A stretch of DNA of 6,764 nucleotides from JACRAR01 sp041674465 (GCA_041674465.1 JBAYVV010000198.1:1-6764); one strand, 5' to 3'; shown: positions 1 through 6,580, counted from the stretch's first letter. The notes: generated by a model not told the origin, from the sequence alone. Program-made: numbers and translations.

Positions 1-27
1 CAGTGATAACGAGGAAGAAGACGAGGC

Positions 28-993
28 ATGAGACGAGTATTTGAATTAATGGTATCGGGGTTACCGCTGGTGATTGTGAGCGGATTGCTATATGCGGGGC
101 TTTTTATCAAACCGCAACCGCACGGATCGGCGGTGGAGCAGCCGGCGTTTGAGCGGGGTGAAGGCGTGTATGGTGTGTTGGCGCTAGCGGAGCACAAGGT
201 ATGGGCGGTTGGCAGCAACGGCAAGATTGCGACGACAGAAGATATTGGGAAGTCGTGGCGGCGGCAGGAGTCGGGGGTTGATGCTGGGTTTCAGGACATA
301 GCTGCGTGGGATGAGCAGCGGGCGGTGGCGGTGGGCAATGGTGGCGTGGTGGTGGTGACGGTGGACGCTGGGCGCACCTGGAAGACGGTCGAGGTGCCCA
401 AGTCGAAGCTTGCCAACAAGCTGTTACGGGTGAAGGCGCAGGCGGAAGGGAGCGCGTGGGCCGTTGGTGAGGCTGGGATGATACTGCGATCGACCGATTT
501 TGGTGCGAGTTGGCAGCGCGTGGGGGATGAAGAAGACGCTGCGTGGAACGATGTCGCGACGACTGCGGGACAGGTGTGGCTGGTGGGCGAATTTGGCCGG
601 ATCAAGGTCTCAAGCGACAACGGCACCGCCTGGCGCACGGTGTCGACGCCGGTCAAGACCAGCCTGATGTCGATCGCGTTCAAGGATGCCAATAACGGAC
701 TTGCAGTGGGACTGGGCGGCGTCATTCTTGCTACCCGGGATGGTGGCCAGAGTTGGGTGCAACAGCAGTCGCCATCGTCGGAGCACCTGTATAGCGTACT
801 GTGGGATGGTAGCCGCTGGCTTGCCACAGGGGCGAGCGGAATCGTTGTTGTCGGCGATGGTGATGGACGGACCTGGAAGGCGACCCGACTGTCACCGCTG
901 GACCGCAACTGGTACACCGCAATCGCGAAACAAGGCAACAAGTATTTCTTTTCGGGCGCGACGCTTGCCGTTGTAGACGTCACCGCACTGTAA
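28..993 (+). CDS. YCF48/BNR-repeat beta-propeller protein, inner-membrane anchored
   Basis: A 321-residue protein. Residues about 9-27 form one hydrophobic segment after MRR, with no clear signal-peptidase site, so it is probably an N-terminal anchor with the rest in the periplasm. From about residue 58 there are six repeats of 40-44 residues, each VG-x-x-G-x-I/V followed by an Asp-box (D-x-G-x-S/T-W): D72/W77, D113/W118, D157/W162, D197/W202 (Ala before Trp), D238/W243, and a degenerate sixth (GDGDG, W283). A seventh, partial strand set closes near 305-318. This is the YCF48/HCF136-type or BNR propeller pattern. Known: YCF48 is a photosystem II assembly factor in phototrophs; many non-phototrophic proteobacteria carry relatives next to MMPL-type RND genes. 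Inferred: an assembly or docking factor for the RND/barrel system downstream, not photosynthesis. Start: ATG 28 follows in-frame stops at 4-9, with purine-rich GAGG-type sequence upstream; ATG 49 is a poorer alternative. No cysteines. Family confident, role uncertain. Confidence 0.92.
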   Translation: MRRVFELMVSGLPLVIVSGLLYAGLFIKPQPHGSAVEQPAFERGEGVYGVLALAEHKVWAVGSNGKIATTEDIGKSWRRQESGVDAGFQDIAAWDEQRAVAVGNGGVVVVTVDAGRTWKTVEVPKSKLANKLLRVKAQAEGSAWAVGEAGMILRSTDFGASWQRVGDEEDAAWNDVATTAGQVWLVGEFGRIKVSSDNGTAWRTVSTPVKTSLMSIAFKDANNGLAVGLGGVILATRDGGQSWVQQQSPSSEHLYSVLWDGSRWLATGASGIVVVGDGDGRTWKATRLSPLDRNWYTAIAKQGNKYFFSGATLAVVDVTAL

Positions 994-1018
994 GCCGGCC
1001 CAATATAAATCTATACGT

Positions 1019-1037
1019 CGGGCCAGTTAAAGGCCCG
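1019..1037 (+). other. Small GC hairpin in the gap before the RND gene
   Basis: CGGGCC (1019-1024) can pair with GGCCCG (1032-1037) around a 7-nt loop, giving a six-pair all-GC stem. The same GGGCC can alternatively pair with GGCCC at 997-1001. No U-run follows, so it is not a convincing terminator. The Shine-Dalgarno for the RND gene (GAGG, 1050-1053, five bases before ATG 1059) lies outside the stem. It could affect mRNA stability or relative expression of the two genes; that is inference. Confidence 0.4.
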
Positions 1038-1058
1038 CAATTTGGAGTTGAGGCGCAA

Positions 1059-3455
1059 ATGAAAGAAGGCACTTTTCACCGGCTCGAATCTTTTGTCGAG
1101 GCTTGTATCCGCCGCCGTGTTGCGGTCAGCGCGGTATTTGCGCTGCTGACCATCGTGATGGCTGTTTTTGCGGTCCAGGTTGACGTCAAGACCGTGTTTG
1201 ACGATCTGCTACCGCGCAGCCACGATTACATCAAAGTCCATGAACGTTTCCGCCAGGATTTCGGTGGCTCCAACATGGTTAGCATCATGGTTGAAGTTGA
1301 GCAGGGCAATATATTCAAGACGCCGGTGCTAGAGAAGGTCAAGAAGCTAACCGCCGACCTAGCGCTGGTGGACGGTGTCAATTCGTTCCAGATCATCTCG
1401 CTGGCATCGAACAAGCTCAAGGAGATCAAGTCATCGACCGAATCGATCGACGTGCAGCCGGTGATGGGGGGCGACGTACCGACCACGGCGGAGGATCTCG
1501 AAGCGCTGAAAAATACGGTTCTGAATAATCAGATGGTATACGGGGCGTATGTGTCGCAGGATCTCAAGGCGGCCTTGATCACAGTCGACTTTTATGAGAA
1601 CGCGGTTGACTACAGCAAGATTTTTCCGCAAGTCATGAAACTGGTGAATGCGGCGCAAGGCGATGGTGTACGAGTGAGCGTGGTTGGTGAACCGATCCTA
1701 TATGGATGGGTCGACCATTACGTTCCGGAAACCGTGCATATCTTCCTGATGACGATTGGCTGCCTGCTGGTGCTGCTGTTCCTGGCGGCGCGCACCTGGC
1801 GCGGCACCTTATTGCCATTGCTGGCCGGCTTGACGAGCGCCATCTGGGCGCTCGGTTTCGCGCGTCTGCTCGGTTTTAACCTCGATCCGCTGGTCATTGT
1901 GATCGCTTTCCTGATTACGGCGCGCTCGATTTCACACTCAGTCCAACTGGTCACCCGATTTGGTGACGAACTCGCTGCCGGAGTGGCGACCGCAAAGGCG
2001 GCCGCCAGTTCGGCGATGCTGCAGCTGTTCAAGCCCGGCATGCTGGGGGTGGTTGCCGATGCCGGCTGCATGATCGTGGTAGTGCTCACCCCGATCCCGC
2101 TTATGCAGAAGATATCGGTGATCGGCACAGTCTGGGTCATGACGATCGCCATCTGCGCATGCGTGATGACGCCGGTGTTGCTGTCCTGGGTCAGTCCGTC
2201 AACACGCAATGTCCATCCGATCAATATCTATCCGCTACTCGACGCCATATTGAATGTCTGCGTCAAGACGGCGACCTCGCGCTGGCGCTATGTACTGCTG
2301 ATCGGGGCGGCTGCTGTATTCGTCGTTTCCGGCATCTATGCGTTCAAGCTGCAGGTCGGGGATGCCGATGCCGGCTCGCCCATACTCTGGCAAGACTCAT
2401 CCTACAACCGGGACTCTGCGGCCATCAACAAACAGTTTCAGGGTGCGGACCGCATGTATGTCGTATTCGAAGGACAGAAGCCAGGCGCGATCAAGGAGCT
2501 GCCTGTTCTGAAGAACATGGCAGCGATGCAACGCTTCATGAGTGCGCAGCCGGAGATCGGTGGCAGCGTGTCGCTGGCCGACATCATCCCGGCAGTCAAT
2601 CGGGTGATGCGCGAGAACAATCCGCGCTATCTGGACTTCGGCAAGAGCGCGACGGAAAACGGCGAGTTGCTTTTTATGTGGGCGGCCGACGCTAGCTCTT
2701 CCAGTCGCTTCATGGATCCCCAGGTCCAAATTGCCCCGGTGACGCTGTTCTTCAAGGACCACCGTGGCGATACCATCCGCACGGCGATTGCGCGGGTCAA
2801 GGAATTCATTGCGGCCCATCCGATTGAAGAGGGTGTGTATGTTCTGGCCGGCGGACTGATCGGCGTGACGGCCGCGGTCAACGAGGTGATCTTCACGGGC
2901 CAGATTGAAAGTATTGCGCTGGCACTGCTGGTGCTGATCGTTTGTTGCGCGGTGGCATACCGATCGATGCGCGCTGGCATCTTCTTTATGGTGCCGGTGA
3001 TCTTGTCAAACACGATCACCTTCAGCGTCATGGCGTGGAAAGACATCGGCATGACGCTGAGTACCTTGCCGGTGGCTGCACTGGGCATTGGCCTGGGTGT
3101 CGACTATGCGTTTTATGTGGTGGACGGCATCCGTGAAGAGTTGCATGGGCACTCCGATCTGAAGCGGGCGATCGCGCAGTCGCTGCACTCCGCCGGCAAG
3201 GGCGTACTGATCACAGCCCTGACATTGACCATGAGCGTGGTGCTGTGGTTTGCATCCTCGCTGCGCTTTCAGGCCGAGATGGGGATTCTGATGGCGATCT
3301 GGCTTTTTGTTTCAGCGTTTAGCGCACTGTTCATCATGCCGGCCATGGTCTATGTCTTCCAACCGGAGTTTGTGACGCACAAACGCAAAAAAGCCGCAGC
3401 CACCAGTGCAGCCGTTAGTGTAACCAGCAGTGTTGAAGCGCAAGGGAGCGCATGA
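1059..3455 (+). CDS. RND-superfamily permease, MMPL/COG1033 type
   Basis: A 798-residue inner-membrane protein with the duplicated RND plan. TM1 (about 20-40) is followed by a periplasmic domain (about 41-225), five hydrophobic segments (about 226-243, 250-270, 275-290, 325-345, 353-378), TM7 (about 410-428), a second periplasmic domain (about 430-612) and five further segments (about 615-633, 640-660, 665-687, 713-733, 740-765). The tail is short, basic, then Ala/Ser-rich. About 800 residues fits MMPL/HpnN-like RNDs rather than ~1,040-residue AcrB-type drug pumps, and no membrane-fusion gene is present. TM10 carries GLGVDYAFYVVDGIREE with D682-Y683, the Asp-Tyr pair that relays protons in MmpL3. 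The equivalent TM4 site reads S292-H293 (…SISHSVQLVTRFGDE), so the relay is asymmetric. Start ATG 1059 has GAGG at 1050-1053, 5-nt spacing. Probable role: proton-driven movement of a lipid-like or other hydrophobic molecule across or out of the inner membrane; cargo unknown. Confidence 0.95.
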   Translation: MKEGTFHRLESFVEACIRRRVAVSAVFALLTIVMAVFAVQVDVKTVFDDLLPRSHDYIKVHERFRQDFGGSNMVSIMVEVEQGNIFKTPVLEKVKKLTADLALVDGVNSFQIISLASNKLKEIKSSTESIDVQPVMGGDVPTTAEDLEALKNTVLNNQMVYGAYVSQDLKAALITVDFYENAVDYSKIFPQVMKLVNAAQGDGVRVSVVGEPILYGWVDHYVPETVHIFLMTIGCLLVLLFLAARTWRGTLLPLLAGLTSAIWALGFARLLGFNLDPLVIVIAFLITARSISHSVQLVTRFGDELAAGVATAKAAASSAMLQLFKPGMLGVVADAGCMIVVVLTPIPLMQKISVIGTVWVMTIAICACVMTPVLLSWVSPSTRNVHPINIYPLLDAILNVCVKTATSRWRYVLLIGAAAVFVVSGIYAFKLQVGDADAGSPILWQDSSYNRDSAAINKQFQGADRMYVVFEGQKPGAIKELPVLKNMAAMQRFMSAQPEIGGSVSLADIIPAVNRVMRENNPRYLDFGKSATENGELLFMWAADASSSSRFMDPQVQIAPVTLFFKDHRGDTIRTAIARVKEFIAAHPIEEGVYVLAGGLIGVTAAVNEVIFTGQIESIALALLVLIVCCAVAYRSMRAGIFFMVPVILSNTITFSVMAWKDIGMTLSTLPVAALGIGLGVDYAFYVVDGIREELHGHSDLKRAIAQSLHSAGKGVLITALTLTMSVVLWFASSLRFQAEMGILMAIWLFVSAFSALFIMPAMVYVFQPEFVTHKRKKAAATSAAVSVTSSVEAQGSA

Positions 3456-3505
3456 GGCAGTCGTCGCAGCGGATGCCAATGCCATCAGTTGTTGAGCTGT
3501 ACTAG
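3452..3505 (+). CDS. Possible 17-codon mini-ORF coupled to the RND stop
   Basis: ATG 3452 overlaps the RND stop codon as ATGA, the classical arrangement for translational coupling. It is preceded by AAGGGAG (3442-3448), though only three bases away. The frame encodes MRQSSQRMPMPSVVELY and stops at TAG 3503-3505. The same nine bases AAGGGAGCG precede the DUF1329 start (5217-5225). The product resembles nothing I recognise. It may be a leader peptide, a relic of a once-overlapping downstream gene, or chance. Conservation in homologous operons would decide. Confidence 0.22.
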   Translation: MRQSSQRMPMPSVVELY

Positions 3506-3512
3506 AGCTGTA
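3494..3512 (+). repeat. 8-bp direct repeat with 11-bp period upstream of the DUF1302 gene
   Basis: GAGCTGTA occurs at 3494-3501 and again at 3505-3512, separated by CTA. The 11-bp period puts both copies on nearly the same helical face, as expected for tandem half-sites of a regulator. A weak -10-like TTTAAT lies at 3513-3518 with TTG-containing candidates around 3489-3497, so an internal promoter is conceivable but poorly supported. The repeat is real in the sequence; its function is inference. Confidence 0.4.
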
Positions 3513-3524
3513 TTTAATGACTAC

Positions 3525-3532
3525 AAGGGAGG
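3525..3532 (+). promoter_or_regulatory. Strong Shine-Dalgarno that sets the DUF1302 start at 3537
   Basis: AAGGGAGG lies four bases before ATG 3537 and closely matches the anti-Shine-Dalgarno. It decides the start against the in-frame TTG codons at 3489/3492, which have no such site and would put a 16-residue non-signal extension ahead of an otherwise canonical signal peptide. Confidence 0.85.
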
Positions 3533-3536
3533 TGCT

Positions 3537-5213
3537 ATGAATAGAAAATGGAGCAGCAAAATACGGTCGGCAGTCATGCTATCGATGGCGGTTGGTTGTA
3601 GCAGTGCTTTTGCGGTCGATCAGGCGGTGCCGGCATTCGATACCACTGAGAATTATTTCAAGCTCGGCGGGTATGTGCGTGCCTGGATGTCCTGGAATCT
3701 GAAAGACAACAATGACGCGACTTCTCCGCTGCCTGGACAACCGGTCATGCCGGCTCTGGGCGGTAAGGGCAAAGAGATGATGGAGCGGGGCGCTCTGCAA
3801 CTGACTGCAGACGCCAAGACCGGACCGCTGACCTGGCGGGCGGTTGCCCGTGCGGACCGCGAGCAAATGACTTCCTGGCAGGATGAGTTGCAAAAACGGG
3901 CATGCTTTGCCGCGACGTTCGGTGCCAATGGCCCCGGACCGGGTTGCAGCATGAAGGATCAGTACAACCAGACAGAACTGCGCGAACTCTACGCAGACTT
4001 CAATGTGGGCGATCGTTTCCTGGTTCGCCTGGGTAAGCAACAGGTGGTGTTCGGCGAGACCGACTTCTTCCACCCCAATGACTTGCTGCATGGCTTTGAC
4101 TTCCGTTGGCGTGCATTCGGCGAGCCCGAGAGTGATGAACAGCGCAAGCCGCTCATTATGGCCAATGTCAAGATGGCGGTACCAGAGGCCGCAGGCACGC
4201 TGCAGGTCGTTATCCGGCCGGGCTGGGACCGTAGGAAGGATATCGGCAATACCTACGACATCTCCGGCGGACGCTGGATGGCTGTGCCAAACCAAGGGCT
4301 CGATTATCTCGCCTATGCCACGGTGTTTGATTACAATCATCCGGAAGGCAACTACAAGGACACGACCGGCGCGATACGTTGGTCGGGCCTGGCCAATGGT
4401 GGTGCTCTAAATTACGCGATTTCTTACCAGCACGTATTCCAGCCGGATTTCACGCTCAATCCGTGCGGCGTATTTGCCGCACCCGGTCAGCGCGATGCCT
4501 CCGGTTGCGTGCCCTCGATTTACTACAAGAAGGCGCCGAGCAACAAAGCCTACGGTGATTGGTTCTATCCGATCATTGATGTCGTCGGTGCCAGTGTGAG
4601 CGGTGAAAGTGAGACGCTCGATGCGGTGGTGAATTTCGAAATGGCTTACCAGAAGGGACGTACATACAATTCGTATTCGGATGTGAGTGGCACGCCTAAC
4701 GCAGCCGGGTGGTTCCAGATTCCCAATAATGCCGGCACGATGGGACCTGTGATCAAGAAGAATGTGGTGCAGACGACCCTTCGCATAGACAAGCAGGTGC
4801 GGATCATGGACTTGGTGGGCACCAATGCGCCGTCCTTTGCTTCAATTCAGATATTTGATACCTGGGTTCCAGACTTGAAAGCCGAGGAAGACATTGTTGC
4901 TGCAGTGGGTAACGCTGCCAAGCTTAAAGTGCATAGCACGATGGCCACCGCGTTCATTACGTTCCCGTATATGGCTTCGCGGCTCACCTATGCGTTGGCG
5001 TACGGTCGTGAGCTCCAGGCGGGTAACGCCTTCTTTATCCCGAGCGTTTCGTACAACGTTGGTAACCACTGGCGTCTTTCGGCCGATGCAGTACTCTTCT
5101 ATACAAAGGACGCCCGGCCAGACAATACGACCGCATCAGGAAGCAATATGTACGGTCTTGCCGCCTTTCACAATCGTGACTACTTGACCCTCCGGGCCAC
5201 GTACCAGTTCTGA
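3537..5213 (+). CDS. DUF1302 family outer-membrane beta-barrel protein
   Basis: A 558-residue precursor. Residues 1-26 are a Sec signal peptide: a basic n-region (NRKWSSKIR), a hydrophobic core, and cleavage likely after SAFA before VDQ. A Cys at 21 gives a loose lipobox-like string, but the barrel architecture favours ordinary signal peptidase I. Family marks are the opening FKLGGYVRAWMSWNL and the central ELRELYADFNVGDRFLVRLG, then KQQVVFGETDFFHPND (about 147-182). Alternating hydrophobic strands run to the C-terminus, which ends TLRATYQF; a terminal Phe with alternating aromatics is the outer-membrane barrel recognition signature. Four mature cysteines form two pairs with identical spacing, C123/C137 and C310/C324, both in Gly/Pro-rich stretches that look like loops. 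DUF1302 genes are typically found beside DUF1329 genes, as here (16 bp apart). Likely the outer-membrane part of a transport system for a hydrophobic compound; substrate and pore properties are unknown. Confidence 0.92.
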   Translation: MNRKWSSKIRSAVMLSMAVGCSSAFAVDQAVPAFDTTENYFKLGGYVRAWMSWNLKDNNDATSPLPGQPVMPALGGKGKEMMERGALQLTADAKTGPLTWRAVARADREQMTSWQDELQKRACFAATFGANGPGPGCSMKDQYNQTELRELYADFNVGDRFLVRLGKQQVVFGETDFFHPNDLLHGFDFRWRAFGEPESDEQRKPLIMANVKMAVPEAAGTLQVVIRPGWDRRKDIGNTYDISGGRWMAVPNQGLDYLAYATVFDYNHPEGNYKDTTGAIRWSGLANGGALNYAISYQHVFQPDFTLNPCGVFAAPGQRDASGCVPSIYYKKAPSNKAYGDWFYPIIDVVGASVSGESETLDAVVNFEMAYQKGRTYNSYSDVSGTPNAAGWFQIPNNAGTMGPVIKKNVVQTTLRIDKQVRIMDLVGTNAPSFASIQIFDTWVPDLKAEEDIVAAVGNAAKLKVHSTMATAFITFPYMASRLTYALAYGRELQAGNAFFIPSVSYNVGNHWRLSADAVLFYTKDARPDNTTASGSNMYGLAAFHNRDYLTLRATYQF

Positions 5214-5216
5214 GCG

Positions 5217-5223
5217 AAGGGAG
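5217..5223 (+). promoter_or_regulatory. Shine-Dalgarno for the first of two possible DUF1329 starts
   Basis: AAGGGAG sits six bases before ATG 5230, immediately after the DUF1302 stop, so the two genes are probably translated from one message with efficient re-initiation. A second, weaker site, AGAGG (5255-5259), sits nine bases before the in-frame ATG 5269. The two starts differ only in the length of the signal-peptide n-region. Confidence 0.75.
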
Positions 5224-5229
5224 CGAATA

Positions 5230-6525
5230 ATGAACAACATCACTATTTCTAGAAAGAGGTCTCGCATTATGCAAATCAGCACACTTCGGCGCTTTGTCGC
5301 GCCTCTGGCCGCTGCCGGCGCTCTGATATTGGGTTCGTCAGTGTTTGCTGCGGAACTGCCGGAAGGCACCGTGATCAGCAAAGAGAATGTCGACAAGGTC
5401 ATGAACGACACGTTCATGGGCCACAAAATTAGCGATCTGCTGACTGAGAAAATGGCGTGGTACATCCGTACCCACAACAAGAAGATCCCGCTGGTTAAGT
5501 CCCCTGATGTCGTGGTGGATCCCAAGTACGTGGAAGCGACTGCGAAGTATTCCGGTCAGGTGAAGTTTGATCCCGCGACCCGGGATGTCACTGGCTACGT
5601 TGCAGGCTTGCCGTTCCCGAATATCGATCCTGCCGACCCTTATGCGGGTGACAAAGTCATCTGGAACCTTTATCTTGGCGCACCGTTCGGTTCGGATTTG
5701 CACAACGCCACCCACTTGCTTGCCGCGAACAAAAATGGCTTTGAATTGAGCCAGACCTGGGTTTACTACCGCTTCATGTCCAAGAATCGTCTATGGGGCG
5801 GGGTGGCTTTCCCGAATGAACCCGATGTGTTCTCCAAAACCGTTCTGGTCGGCCAGTATCCACAGGACGTCAAAGGGATCGGCACGTTCCAGGTTCAATA
5901 CGACAAGCATGCCCGGATTGACGACTTGTGGGCTTACATCAAGTCCGCGCGCCGTATCCGTCGTCTCTCAGGGAATGCCTGGATGGATAACGTGGCCGGC
6001 TTCGACTTCCTGATTGATGACCAACAAAACTGGAATTCTCGCCCCTCGAAGTATAAGGCCACCAAACTGATCGGTAAGCGCTGGATTCTCGCAGGTGCGG
6101 ATTTCCATCCCGTCATGGTCAAGGAAAAGAAAAACACACAGGATGAGTTCCCCCATATGAATTTCAAGGACGCACCTTATTTCAACTCAGTGGTGCCAAT
6201 GACGCCGCGGGAAGTCTGGATTGTTGAGGGAATCCCGCCGGAAGGACACCCCTATGGGAAGAAAGTCGCTTATATGGATGCGAAGTCACCTGCGATATAC
6301 CAGACTGAAATCTACGATAAGAAGGGCGAATTCTGGCGCATGGGTCTGATGTACTTTAACACTCAAACCGGGGTCAAATCGGGGATCAAATATTTCTCCG
6401 CAAAAGCCGGCGAGTATCTCGACTTCAAGGCCATGCATGGAACCCCCTGGGTTGCTGAATCCGATATCGACGTCGGCCTGAATCCCACCAGCTTCACGCC
6501 TGAGCTACTTGAGACGCTTCAGTAA
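5230..6525 (+). CDS. DUF1329 exported protein (LolA/LolB-like 'lipoprotein-sorting' family)
   Basis: A 431-residue precursor, or 418 residues if translation starts at ATG 5269. The signal peptide has a basic stretch, the core FVAPLAAAGALILG and probable cleavage at SVFA/AEL (about residue 40). There is no lipobox and no cysteine anywhere, so it is a soluble periplasmic (or exported) protein rather than a lipoprotein, despite the common database name. DUF1329 marks: GLPFPNIDPADPYAG (about 126-140), DDLWAYIKSARRIRRLS (about 231-247), and REVWIVEGIPPEGHPYGKK (about 327-345) followed by VAYMDAKS. Family members are around 450 residues, so this is essentially full length. The fold is thought to resemble the LolA/LolB lipid-binding half-barrel, suggesting it carries a hydrophobic cargo between the inner-membrane RND protein and the DUF1302 barrel; that role is inference. 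Start 5230 is preferred for its better Shine-Dalgarno; start 5269 gives the more compact signal peptide. It is the last gene before a terminator. Confidence 0.93.
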   Translation: MNNITISRKRSRIMQISTLRRFVAPLAAAGALILGSSVFAAELPEGTVISKENVDKVMNDTFMGHKISDLLTEKMAWYIRTHNKKIPLVKSPDVVVDPKYVEATAKYSGQVKFDPATRDVTGYVAGLPFPNIDPADPYAGDKVIWNLYLGAPFGSDLHNATHLLAANKNGFELSQTWVYYRFMSKNRLWGGVAFPNEPDVFSKTVLVGQYPQDVKGIGTFQVQYDKHARIDDLWAYIKSARRIRRLSGNAWMDNVAGFDFLIDDQQNWNSRPSKYKATKLIGKRWILAGADFHPVMVKEKKNTQDEFPHMNFKDAPYFNSVVPMTPREVWIVEGIPPEGHPYGKKVAYMDAKSPAIYQTEIYDKKGEFWRMGLMYFNTQTGVKSGIKYFSAKAGEYLDFKAMHGTPWVAESDIDVGLNPTSFTPELLETLQ

Positions 6526-6529
6526 CAAT

Positions 6530-6580
6530 GAGGAGGCTATGTCGGACAACACAATTGCCCGATGTGGCCTCCTTTGTTTC
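6530..6580 (+). terminator. Rho-independent terminator ending the operon
   Basis: AGGAGGC (6531-6537) pairs perfectly with GCCTCCT (6567-6573), and the stem continues inward from 6538-6545 to 6559-6566 with several G-U pairs, about 15 pairs in all around a 13-nt loop containing CAATTG. The T-rich run TTTGTTTC (6573-6580) follows directly. It begins five bases after the DUF1329 stop, marking the transcript end. The AGGAGG in the stem with ATG 6539 resembles a start site but is only two bases away and part of the hairpin. Confidence 0.88.

Noticed and set aside
446..454. Third copy of AAGGGAGCG inside the propeller gene, suggesting an internal start
   Set aside because: The nearby GTG is out of frame with the propeller and opens no recognisable protein; a nine-base match in G-rich DNA can be chance.
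291..983. Long minus-strand open frame (230 codons) opposite the propeller gene
   Set aside because: It is an antisense shadow of the G-skewed propeller gene; the product is low-complexity Ser/Thr/Pro-rich without a family resemblance.
3489..3536. N-terminal extension of the DUF1302 protein from TTG 3489
   Set aside because: No Shine-Dalgarno before the TTG codons, whereas ATG 3537 has AAGGGAGG and begins a canonical signal peptide.
3593..3602. Lipobox-like AVGC in the DUF1302 signal peptide
   Set aside because: Poor lipobox match at -3, a better SAFA cleavage site follows five residues later, and the mature protein ends with a barrel signature.
3579..4340. Long minus-strand open frame (253 codons) opposite the DUF1302 gene
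   Set aside because: The plus strand encodes a clear family protein with signal peptide and barrel terminus; the antisense product shows no recognisable domain.
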